A stretch of DNA of 64,000 bases from Oncomelania hupensis (Eukaryota > Mollusca > Gastropoda > Littorinimorpha > Pomatiopsidae): positions 3,179,421 through 3,243,420 of the forward strand of contig CM072522.1 of NCBI GenBank assembly GCA_036898135.1. Direction: 5' to 3'. The notes under the pieces were generated by a model. It was given only the letters and a program-made list of their open reading frames with translations, searched no databases and was not told the DNA's origin. Position numbers and translations under genes: made by a program. Positions 42,910 through 52,897 of this stretch are shown in pieces (position 1 is the stretch's first letter; every line of letters begins with the position of its first letter).

Positions 42910-45526
42910 TTATTTACACAGCTTGCAGCTCTTTGGAGGAGGACGCCACTTGGCTGTGATAAGGTCCTCCATCGTGACATGGTAGGCAGTCTCCTGAAAC
43001 AGAAAATATTTCATTTGATGATAGTTCTATTTTTTTCATTGCATATATATGTAACTTTTTTTTAATTCTTGAAAAGTAAAATGATTTAGAGACTCTATTA
43101 ACATTACTTTGCTGTTGAGATCTGCCCCGTTTGTTCTTACCTCCTCTTCATACTGGTCATCGTAAGAGCCAGCTGACGGATCCTTGAAACGCTGCCTCAC
43201 AGCGTCCCTGACTACCTCAGGGTAGACAAGGGTCCGCTTGCCCCCTGTGGCCAGCTTTGCGACAAACTGAATTTAAATCACATATTTCATTTTAGTATAA
43301 CCCCAGAATAATCTCTTAAACTAATTGGATTTTTTAATGCTTGTCATCACTCTTCCTAAAAAAGGTAACCTTCAGGAGTGTGAAAATTACCGCACCATCA
43401 GCCTCATCAGCCATCCCAGCAAGGTCCTCCTGAAAATAATACTCAACAGGTTGAAACCACAAGCTGAACAAATCATAGCTGAAGAACAAGCAGGATTCAT
43501 GGCAGGGCGAAGTACCACTGAACAGATTTTCAACCTCAGAATAATCTGTGAGAAATACCTACAGCACCAACAACATCTATATCATGTGTTCATAGACTTC
43601 AAGAAGGCATTTGACCGAGTCTGGCATGCAGCTCTATGGGCAACCATGAAAGTGTACAACATCAGCCCTAAAATCATAGAAGTCATCAAAAGCCTGTATG
43701 ACAAGGCTACCAGTGCAGTCCTCCATAACAGCGCCATCGGGAACTGGTTCAGAACAACAATCGGTGTGCGTCAAGGATGCCTACTCTCTCCAACACTCTT
43801 CAACATCTTCCTAGAGCGCATCATGTCAGATGCTCTTGCAGATCACGAAGGCACAGTCAGCATAGGGGGCAGAGCAATCTCCAATCTTCGTTTTGCGGAT
43901 GATATTGATGGATTGGCTGGAGAGGAACAAGAACTTGAACAGCTTGTACAGAGGCTTGACACCACCTCCAGAGCTTATGGAATGGAAATAAGTGCAGAGA
44001 AGACCAAAATGATGACCAACAACACCAATGGCATCAACACGGACATCAAAGTACAAGGCCAATCCCTCAACACAGTGCACAGCTTCAAATATTTAGGAGC
44101 CATTGTGTCAGACAATGGGTCTCGACAGGAAGTCCTCTCCAGGATCGCACAAACAACTGCTGCCCTGACAAGGTTGAAGCCCATTTGGAAAGACAGAACC
44201 ATCAGTCTACATTCCAAAGTAAGACTGCTGCGATCTCTGGTCATCTCCATCTTCCTATATGCTTGCGAAGCATGGACCCTCACAGCAGATCTCCAACGAA
44301 GAATACAAAGCATGGAGATGAGGTGCTACAGAAGACTTCTGTGCATTTCCTATACCCAACACATCACCAACGTTGAAGTCCGACAGACCATCACACAAGC
44401 CATTGGACAACACGATGACCTGCTCACAGTGGTGAAGAAACGGAAACTCCGATGGTATGGCCACGTCACCAGATCATCAGGCCTTGCAAAGACCATTCTG
44501 CAAGGCACAGTGCAAGGAGGTAGAAGAAGGGGGAGACCGAAAAAGAGGTGGGAGGACAACATTCGAGAATGGACTGGTTTGACACTGAGCGAAGCCATGA
44601 GGGCTGCTGAGGACAGAGAAAGATGGAGTATGCTGGTTAAGCGATCATCTGTGGTGCCCCTACGACCTTCGGGTTATGGGACAGGATAGGATAGGAAGGA
44701 ATGCTGGCTAAGTGCTGCCACTTATTTTTGTTTTGTGAAGATGATTTAACTAATTGAATTTTTTTTAATGCTGGCCAAGTGCTGCCACTTATTTTTGTTT
44801 TGTGAAGATGATTAAATATGTTAGAAAATTTAACTGAAATCTTGTTGAACGTGTTTCCTTTTTGTGATTCTTGCATCTGTTAGTTCTGCTAAATCATCTT
44901 ACTGTAACACCCTCCCTCCCACGTCACTCTCTCTCTCTCTCTCTCTCTGTTTCCCTCTCTGTCTCCCTCTCTGTCTCTCACTCACACACACAAACATAAA
45001 AATAGTAATAAAAATGCACATTTCGCATACACTCAAGCACACAAACATACACACACTCACACTAATGACTTTAGACAGGCTGCCCCAATTCAAACCAAAC
45101 GCTTTCCCCACTTCCCCTTCTACCCCTAAACCCACTGTCAATTTACACACGTATTCAAAACACAAGACCTGCATTAGTAGTGTATGCTGCCAGCCTAGCC
45201 GCTTTACCATCAATGTCAATGTATGTAACATTTTAGCTTACCACGAGGCTTGCCCAGAGGGCTTTGTACACCTCTTTCCTTGTCTTGCCAGTGTGAAGCA
45301 GAATGTGCTGCAGGCCTGTCGGCACACTGGATCTATGCACAGATAAAATGTATCGACCATTTGAAATTGTTGATAAATCCAAGGCTGACAGAAAGAAAGC
45401 AAAGTTTGTCGAGTGACACTGTGTAATTAAGTTATCGAGTGTACATCACTATACGATACAGAAACAACAGGATGTAAGAAAAAAGACATACCCGTGGTCA
45501 GCAAACACTTGTTGCAAAGCCTCCAT
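42910..45526 (-). CDS. Unknown four-exon antisense gene of the piggyBac element (111 aa)
   Basis: Predicted exons on the minus strand: 45526-45492 (ATG, MEALQQVFADHG), 45332-45242 (SSVPTGLQHILLHTGKTRKE..), 43266-43141 (FVAKLATGGKRTLVYPEVVR..) and 42993-42910 (ETAYHVTMEDLITAKWRPPP.., stop). All three introns are GT-AG (GTATGT, GTAAGC and GTAAGA donors; polypyrimidine or AT-rich acceptors). Phases join without stops to give 111 residues. An AATAAA-type polyA signal overlaps the stop region. I do not recognise the family; the C-terminal KSCKLCK could join a metal site. The RTE LINE lies in intron 2, so the reading frame is unharmed. No transcript data are available. Confidence 0.65.
43339..44697 (+). 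mobile_element. 5'-truncated RTE LINE in intron of the antisense gene
   Basis: Starts in the RT domain (VITLPKKGNLQECENYRTI) and ends in the family tail (AGGAT)n. Its left flank ends aatgct and its right flank restarts at aatgctggc, inside a pre-existing tandem repeat. It is nearly identical to the full-length copy at 20741-24097. Confidence 0.93.
43343..44689 (+). pseudogene. RTE RT C-terminal fragment (open but truncated)
   Basis: About 448 codons are uninterrupted to the natural stop. RT blocks QAGFMAGRSTTEQIFNL, DFKKAFDRVWH, GVRQGCLLSPTLF and FADDIDGLAGEE are present. Only one amino-acid difference from the intact copy was noticed (HNSAIGNWF for HNSVIGNWF). Endonuclease and N-terminal RT are lost through 5' truncation. 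Confidence 0.93.
44699..44820. repeat. Tandem ~70-bp repeat (two copies)
   Basis: aatgctggctaagtgctgcc and ttatttttgttttgtgaaga at about 44700 recur at about 44768. The linker actaattgaattttttttaa also appears left of the RTE (43320), showing that the LINE entered a repeat array. Confidence 0.85.
44926..45062. repeat. (CT)n and ACAC-rich tract
   Basis: CT repeats and CACACAAACAT words within the large intron of the antisense gene. Confidence 0.85.
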
Positions 45527-45928
45527 GATGCGCAGGAAATAATGGAAGCTGGCTACTAATCACTATTAACAACATGGGTCTATACGGCCCCACGGCATCT
45601 ACGGAAGGGTATACACGTTGTTCCTTATTTGAAAAGAATGGGGCCGCATGGCCCCACGACGTCTTTGGAAGGGTATGCTCTTTTTTCCTTCTTTGAAAAG
45701 TATGGGGCCGCAAAGCCCCACGGCATCAATCACAGGTGCAAAAGGTTTTACCTTTAATAATTTATTTACTTCATGTTTAATTTTGATGATCCTTTGGGAC
45801 ATAAGACATTTTTAGGTTCTTGAGGCATTTTTAAAATTTCATTACAAAATTCCAATTAGTTCCAGAGATATTTACAGTTAAACATCGTTCTGGGGCCACA
45901 CGGACCCACGACATCCGGCGAAGGTTAA

Positions 45929-47909
45929 TCTGATAAATCACATTTGATAAACAAAACAACAGAAAGATCGACCGTCAAAACATTTGACCCGTTCTGATTC
46001 CGACCATATTAACGTATTTTCGGGTAAATCTGAAAGAAGTAAAAACAAACAGTGATTTACAAAACAAAACGGGTTAAAAATAATATGGCATTGGAGTCAG
46101 GACTGGTCACTAGCCGACGCAGCCAATGTAATGGCTAATGGAAATAATACTGCTGGGATCATCACTGTGTGGTTGAACTACCCTTGGCCTATTGTAACCC
46201 TGAGCAGTGTATGAAATGCACACGCCCGTCACTGCTGACCGCAACAGGTGGATGCAAGTGTTAGAACCTCACTATATTAGACATTCACCATGTTAAACAA
46301 AGTTAACGCTTCACCTTAACCAGACCCGGTAATACTCTACTGTATTATAGTGACCCAATACTATCTCAAAACACTATGCTTACACCACTGCATCGTTTAA
46401 AAGACTGTTTACTTTTGTCTAAACCCCAGATTTCCTCTAAAGCTGGCATTGTTATTACATTAAACAATTAGAATGTCCCCATATTATTCCAAAAGACGGG
46501 GTAGGGAGTGACAAGGAGCTGCTGAGGCTCGATGAGTCTAGACTACACGTGCAACATCGGCACCGTGTTCTTTGGGCTAAACAGCCTTTCAGGCATTCAC
46601 GGCTTCAAAGGTTGAAAGGATGCAAGATGTGATGAAGTATGGTTTAATTCCTGTCCTGAGAGACTCAGACGTTAGTCCCCACCCTTACCCCCTTTCCCTC
46701 CCACCCTGAACTGACAGTGTAAATGGGTGTGGGGCTGCGGGGTGGTGAAGTGTATTGTGGTGTACCTGTGTTGCTTCCCTTTCCCCAGTGTACTTCCACA
46801 CGGTCAATATGTTTTGTCCTTAGTTCAGCAATACTGAAAAAATGTGTTAATCCATGTGGTGTGTGTGTGGTAATATGTGTCGTGAGTTTTGTGTGGTCGT
46901 GTTGTGTGTGTGGGGGGGAGGGAGGGGGTGTTATATGTTGTCTATTAAGGCGCATACCAGAGAAATCTGTTAGTGGCTTAATCAGTCCATAATATGTGAG
47001 AAAATATGCCACTTTAAATCACATGCAGTGACCAACTTAACCAGAAATGGGTAATGAGTAAGCTTATTTACCAGTTGTCTGCGCTGCCAAAGAGCATTGC
47101 ACTGCTTTAAACCTTTCATATGCCAGGTATGTCTGGCTCGTGATTGTAAACAATTGTGTGTGTGTGTGTGTAGTGTCATTACTGTTTTAAATATTGTAAC
47201 CTACAATATAAAATATATGGTATACACTTTTAATACAAAAAATAAATAATATGTGGATTTGTGGATTGTTTCCTTAGAACTGATTTTTTACTTTAAACAG
47301 TGTAACATGTGCATGGTCTATTGATTTATAATTATAGCCTGGCATGCCCTCATAATCAAGAAGTAGTTTTAGGTGTTTTTTAAGTTATTATATCTTATGT
47401 TTGTTATTAAGTAGTAATTAATTAAGGTATTGTTTGTTTCATGTTAGTTTATAGTTGTAGTCAATGTTTGGAAGGTTTGATATTGTAGACTAATGAACGT
47501 AGTCCAATGTGTTTTGTTTACGTAGGCCAAACAAGGTCGGGGTCACAGGTTGCGAACCAAACTTAGAACAAGTACGTAGCCTACCTGCTTCCTGTTGCAT
47601 TTAGATCCACTAGTAATCTTCATCGTATGTCCCTTCCTCAAGTGATACCTCAATCCTAGTATTCCATCGTAATCCCATCAGGTGCACAACACGTTTGCCT
47701 CACCTATTTTGATAAATAATATCAACTGAAATTCCAGCACCTTCTCATAGCTGCCACTGTTTCCCTCTCAATTCTACATCACTTAGGCTTTCTGCGCATA
47801 CCATCCGCGCACAGGCCAGGGTTCGCGACCTGTGACCTGACCTGCCCGTGAGGCATGTCTCATAGGCATAAGCCTACGTCTATTATTATTGTTGTTGTTG
47901 TTATTATTG

Positions 47910-47946
<37 letters not shown>

Positions 47947-48060
47947 GCGTTTTTCATTAAGATGCATTGTCATTTTCTTTTGATTAGGTAGATGTGTTAT
48001 TGGTTTATTTTTATCTTGATTGAATTATGTTCCTGTTGCTGTGGCATGCGGTGAGGATGT
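45929..48060. other. No gene seen; ATT microsatellite at 47881-47945
   Basis: AT-rich DNA with short GT-rich (46858-46930) and ATT/GTT (47881-47945) repeats. No coding region or element boundaries recognised. Confidence 0.6.
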
Positions 48061-48196
48061 TGTGTGTGTGTGTGTGCTCGTGTGTGTGTGCGTGAGGACA
48101 CGCGTGTATATATACGCGTGTGTGTGTGTGTGTGCGTGTGTGTGTCTGAGTTGTGCAAATATTTATCTATTCAAGGCCTGGATACTGTGGGTGTGG

Positions 48197-48231
<35 letters not shown>

Positions 48232-48263
48232 TGTGTGTGTGTGTGTGTGTGTATGTGTAGGTG
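48060..48263. repeat. (GT)n microsatellites
   Basis: Two long GT tracts, with the ACGCGTGTATATATACGCGT palindrome at about 48100-48120. The Val/Cys-rich frames are artefacts. Confidence 0.97.
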
Positions 48264-48500
48264 TGTGTGGATATATTAGGTGGCAGTGAAGCTAATGATA
48301 TGCTTGACTGTATATTGTTCTTATGAGTCATATTTTATCTTATATCTTGTATTTTTAAACTGTTTATGTTTTTAAATTTAATATTTAATATTTTGTAATA
48401 TTTATAAAAATATCGCAGGCTACTGATGTCACCCACATCTTCCATCTTTTTGGAATAAAGAATTGTTGACTTGACTTGACTTGAATTTCAAAATATTCTA

Positions 48501-49195
48501 GTGTAAACAGTATTAGAAATAACTGTGTAACACGTATACGAGCGTTGTGGCCAAGTGGGACAAGGCAAGTTAGTCCCGCCTTAGCCAGAAACCAATGACA
48601 CCTGACAGGTGTACGATCGATCCAGCATCTGGGCGTTATGTTTCTCCGAATATTATTTACTTTCGACTCGGGCACCGTCTCGGGGGTTTTCTCCGGGTAC
48701 TCCGGTTTGCTCCCCCAGCAAAATTTCAAATTCACAACTAATGTTAGGTAGGTTGGGTTTGGGCGCGCCAGGCTGCGACTACGCTTTCACCAGGGGAGGC
48801 GGCCCAGAATTTCCCTATGAAAAGGGACAAAGGTAAATAAAATAAATAAAATTTAAAAAAAATACATTTCCGAAAGGTAATTACTTATTTTAAAAAAGGA
48901 AATTTAAAAACAATTTTTGTTGTAGTATATTTTTTTTTATAGGACATATTGAGAAAGAGAGAAGGATGCAATGACACCGTAAACAGTGTAAACAGTATTA
49001 GAAATAATTGGGTAGCACTTATACTTTCCGAAAGGTAATTAGGCCTACTTCTACTTTTTTTTTACACAAATAGAGTATTTAAAAAGGAACTTTAAAAACA
49101 ATTTTTGTTGTAGTATAATTTTTTTTTAATTGTTATTTTTGATCCAAGTAGGAGATATTGAGAAATAGAGAGAGGAAGGCAATGACATCGTATTT
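48501..49195. repeat. ~200-bp tandem duplication, one copy carrying a SINE
   Basis: gtgtaaacagtattagaaat ... gaaaggtaatta ... aacaatttttgttgtagtat ... gagatattgagaaa occurs at 48501-48960 (with the SINE) and at about 48986-49190 (without it). The second unit is the empty target site. Confidence 0.88.
48540..48861 (+). mobile_element. tRNA-Leu-like SINE, full copy
   Basis: The head gagcgttgtggccaagtggg is tRNA-Leu-like, with a degenerate B box. The central GC-rich domain contains gggttttctccgggtactcc, a block I recall as widespread among metazoan SINEs. The tail is AT-rich (aataaaataaataaaattt). ATAC is duplicated at 48536-48539 and 48862-48865, and the empty site lies at 49021. A shorter copy lies at 7426. 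Confidence 0.88.
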
Positions 49196-49454
49196 GTTAT
49201 ATTGCTGATGTATGGGCGAGCGGTATTGAGTCACTGTGACTATGCCCCTATTGAAGGCATAATATACAGGTATCAGCTGTGCGGGTATGTGAGTGGGGTG
49301 GGTGCGGGGAAAGGTCCGCCACACGCCTATGAAAAGGGTTATAATACCTAACTTACAAATGTTATACAGCCAACGTTCTGAGCTATTCAGTTTAGTTTAT
49401 TTGTTTTGCTAGCGGTTTAACTGCCCCCAGAAGAAAAGAAACAAAGTCACAATA

Positions 49455-49694
49455 ATGATGATTGAATGAACATTGAGGTTTAACGTCTACATCCACCATT
49501 GGCAATATGGCAGACGGGTACAACCATCCCAGGGAAAGAGGGTAGGGATTGAATCAACTCTGAACCATCAGAGCAATCATACTGCTAAAATGGACAGTGA
49601 AAATGGCCACATTTTATATCGCCCACCACGGGATTCGAACCTGGGTCATCGGTGTGCCAGGCGAACGCTCTACCACTTGAGCTACGGCGGTGGG
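49455..49694 (-). mobile_element. tRNA-derived SINE
   Basis: On the minus strand the head at 49694-49616 reads ccgccgtagctcaagtggta...gttcgaatcccgtggtgggc with A and B boxes. The anticodon stem is mispaired, so it is not a working tRNA. The body ends with gccaatggtggatgtagacg and ttaaacctcaatg at the left. Confidence 0.75.
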
Positions 49695-49699
49695 ACAAA

Positions 49700-52600
49700 A
49701 TGATGATGACGGGATAATACTATTGTAGGACGACTTATAATTTAAACAGTCAAGGAGGGGTCAATGTGTTCATAGTAATTGTGGAAAGTCAAAGTTTTTA
49801 CAACAGCTTAAAATGTGTAAATAACAACAACAGCAGCAGCCGTATTTCTACTTTCACACATACGCCGAAGCAACGGTAAAATAATTACTAGGATTCTATA
49901 GCGCCTTAGGCCAAAGTGCAAAAAAGCATTCAGGTCAAGATTTGTTTTTAGATTCGATTTCGCGGAGCTAATCAGTTTTGTGATCCAAACTCGGGTTACT
50001 GACTGTTCGTAGCTAGGTTTATCGACGGAATACGGTGTGTGTAATGGAATGTCTTCGCAGAGGCTTGACCTTATGTTTGTGACCAAGACAGAGGACAGCG
50101 CGTTGCCAACCGGCCAAGGAATCAGTAATCATTTAGAAGTGGAAATACTTCTAATCACAGCTTAACCTTGGTGAAACATGGGGCGGAAGTTCAATGCCTT
50201 GATCTCGATGTAAACTGGGCTTGCAAAGAGTTAGCTCAGGTGTTAACCCATCTTTCTGTTCGCTGAATGCGGTTCTGTGAGGACTACTCCGGTTTTGTGC
50301 GGACTATTCTGGAACCATAGCATGGCCTGTGGAGTGGCTGTTGACTCTTTACATTTTATTTCAAAGACGTCAGCACAAAAACAAATGGGAAAAATCTGCT
50401 TTGGTTCATGAAGCTGACTTGTATTAACCATTCAGGCCAGAAATCTCTTTTTACAGACAATCATATGCTCCTATGAAGTCCATAACAAATATGAATATCT
50501 GTAGTGATAATATAGGGATAAGGGTGGTCGCAGATGGCTCAAAGGTGTAAACTCAAACAATGAAAGTTTAAATAATAACTTTTTATTTTTAATGTTTTAA
50601 CGAACTTGTTTTAATTACAAATCATGCATTTTCAAAGTTTACATGCCAGATCCATAGAATATTTCACTTTCACACAAATCACAATGTACAATCGTAACTT
50701 AAAGTGAACCAATTTTTCGCACTAAATATTACATTTGTCAGCAGTCGAAACATAGACAAATCAAGCCACGTACAACTATAGAGGTTCGACTTCATATAAT
50801 AATAGATGTAATAAAATAATAAAAGTTTCATTAGTTAATAAGTGCTGTATTTATGTATTCGTATTTATGTATTTAGAAACATTAATTGCGGAGAAAGGAA
50901 AATAACGCGGAGTTTTGCATGCAGATGTGTTTGTTATGATTTTAGACAGAGAGAGAGGGGGGGAGGGAGGGGGGGGGGGCATGGAGCAAACTATTAATGA
51001 GAATATAATTCTGTTTGTTACGTTGAAACGCGAAGGATAGTATGTCTGAAACGCGCACGATAGATCTAATCGTTTCGCTTTGCAAAGTATTCAGTAATAG
51101 AGTGTATTTACCTTTGATTTGAGTTTGCGTTGTTGTTAGAAGAAGCTTTGTATAACGTTGATAATTTTTGTTGGTCGATATTATTGGAGAATTCTCTAGA
51201 TCTGCTTGTTTACTATCGATCGAAGTTTCTTGATGGGTGTAGATATTTGAGAACATTCTTGGACGGAAAATAATGTGGTATGACGTAAGTCAGTGATGAC
51301 GAAGTTTCATTTGATTGGTTGTAGTGCGTCATTCTGCCGTGTTCTAAATTGTTCTGGAGTATGAAGAGACTATATAAGTGCCGCACTGTTTCAAAAGAGG
51401 TGTTGATAGTGTGTTGATAGTTTGTTGATAGTGAGTTGGAAAGTAAAAAGTTGAGAGTGGAAAAGCGATTGAACGATTGTATGCAGTTGTTGATGAACGC
51501 TGAATAAAGTTTGAAAACTTTATACGACTCCGTGCCTTGTGGCTGTTTGAACGGGTTGCGTGGATAAACGAATCTGAGTTACACCTATCAGGATTTCAAG
51601 CATCGGGGCTGAATCAACTACTGATAGAAAAACACCAACATCGAACGAGTGTAACACTGTTAATTTCATTAAGCATTCAGTGTACACGTGCCATGCTAGT
51701 GAAAAATGTTCATACCTCATTTTAATATTAGCACTGTATCTTTCTAAGGCATACCTTTTATTCGTAACAGATTTAAATACCAGAAAGGACGGCAATTGTT
51801 TCTCAAGTTTGCATGTATAAATATATGACTTTGCCAATAGTACTAAAAGAATCAACACTTCATCAGTGTTAACATGCAAATATAACTATATGTTCGCTAA
51901 AGCAGAATGCACAAGCATTATAGCACTTATCATTAATCTCTGTTTAAAAAAGTAGCCAACACGTTTGAACAAACGGACACTGCCAACAATTCTGTTGAAT
52001 ATTTACTCGAGCATCATTAAAAAAAACACAAAAAACAGCTAATACTATCCTCTAATCCCATACTTGCCAAAAATTACATTCGTTCCTAAAATTTTATGAA
52101 TAATGTTAATCTGTAATGCAATCATTTTAACCTTATTTCTAGAAAATTTGTAATTTTCTCAATATCACTTTCCATTTTTCCCGTCGTTGTAATCTTTTGT
52201 CCCAGCTATTACAACACTTTGGTTCTACATTACCTCTATCTCTCTATAAAAATAAATTGAAGGCTATTAAACTCTGTGCACATTAATGACATGACATTAC
52301 AGGACAATTTTGTTTATAGTTGATTGCACTCGTTAATGACAGAACAAGACGTTTTAAGTGGATATTCCTTATGAATGGCATGACATGTCTTGACAATAAT
52401 TTGTTTTAGTTATTTTGATCTTCTCTAACAGTACATTGGTTGGCATACAGTTCAGTAGGGCTTTTTTCTTCTTGTTAGTACAGTGTCAATATTCATGGGT
52501 TTTTCCCATGTCATAAGGACCTATCAGTTTAATTAGTTTATAGCTGATTAGGGTACTGACAGTAATCTTTTATATAATTAAAAAATAATGAAGTTTTCAT
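49700..52600. other. No gene seen; possible LTR-like promoter/terminator at 51360-51535
   Basis: AT-rich. At 51371 a TATA-like actatataagtgcc is followed about 130 bp later by gaataaagtttgaaaacttt (polyA-like). This spacing resembles an LTR R region, but no LTR ends, PBS or gag/pol were found. An interrupted G-run lies at 50952-50980. Confidence 0.45.
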
Positions 52601-52640
52601 AATTTTCAAGATAAGGGTGGGGGTTGTACGGCACATATGG

Positions 52641-52882
52641 CCCCATGGGGAAAGACGTTTTGCCCCATGGGGAAAGGCGTTTTGCCCCATGGAGAAAGGC
52701 GTTTTGCCCCATGGGGAAAGGCGTTTTGCCCCATGGAGAAAGGCGTTTTGCCCCATGGAGAAAGGCGTTTTGCCCCATGGGGAAAGGCGTTTTGCCCCAT
52801 GGGGAAAGGCGTTTTGCCCCATGGAGAAAGGGGTTTTGCCCCATGGGGAATGGCGTTTTGCCCCATGGGGAAAGGCGTTTTG
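52641..52882. repeat. 22-bp minisatellite (11 copies)
   Basis: The unit ccccatgg(g/a)gaaaggcgtttt(g) has an exact 22-bp period and a palindromic core CCCCATGGGG. It contains no stop codon in any frame, so all six frames appear open. Confidence 0.97.
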
Positions 52883-52897
52883 TCCCAAGCCTGGGGC

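Larger units (their letters stand above)
40030..45924 (+). mobile_element. Autonomous piggyBac element
   Basis: TTAA target duplications lie at 40026-40029 and 45925-45928. The terminal inverted repeats are ccttcgccggacgtcg on the left and its complement with one mismatch on the right. Subterminal direct/inverted repeats with ggggccgcacggcccc-type palindromes lie at 40069-40226, 45574-45726 and about 45891-45920. It contains a spliced transposase gene (plus) and a second spliced gene (minus), ending convergently near 42.7-42.9 kb. A 1.36-kb RTE LINE has inserted between them. It lies inside the larger Mutator-bounded segment. Confidence 0.93.

Noticed and set aside
48020..48289. Val/Cys-rich reading frames
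   Set aside because: They come from (GT)n repeats and have no other protein-like content.
49616..49694. Functional tRNA gene (minus strand)
   Set aside because: The anticodon stem is mispaired and the sequence continues into a SINE body with shared 3' end.
52641..52882. CRISPR-like array
   Set aside because: The repeats are directly adjacent with no spacers, and the context is eukaryotic.
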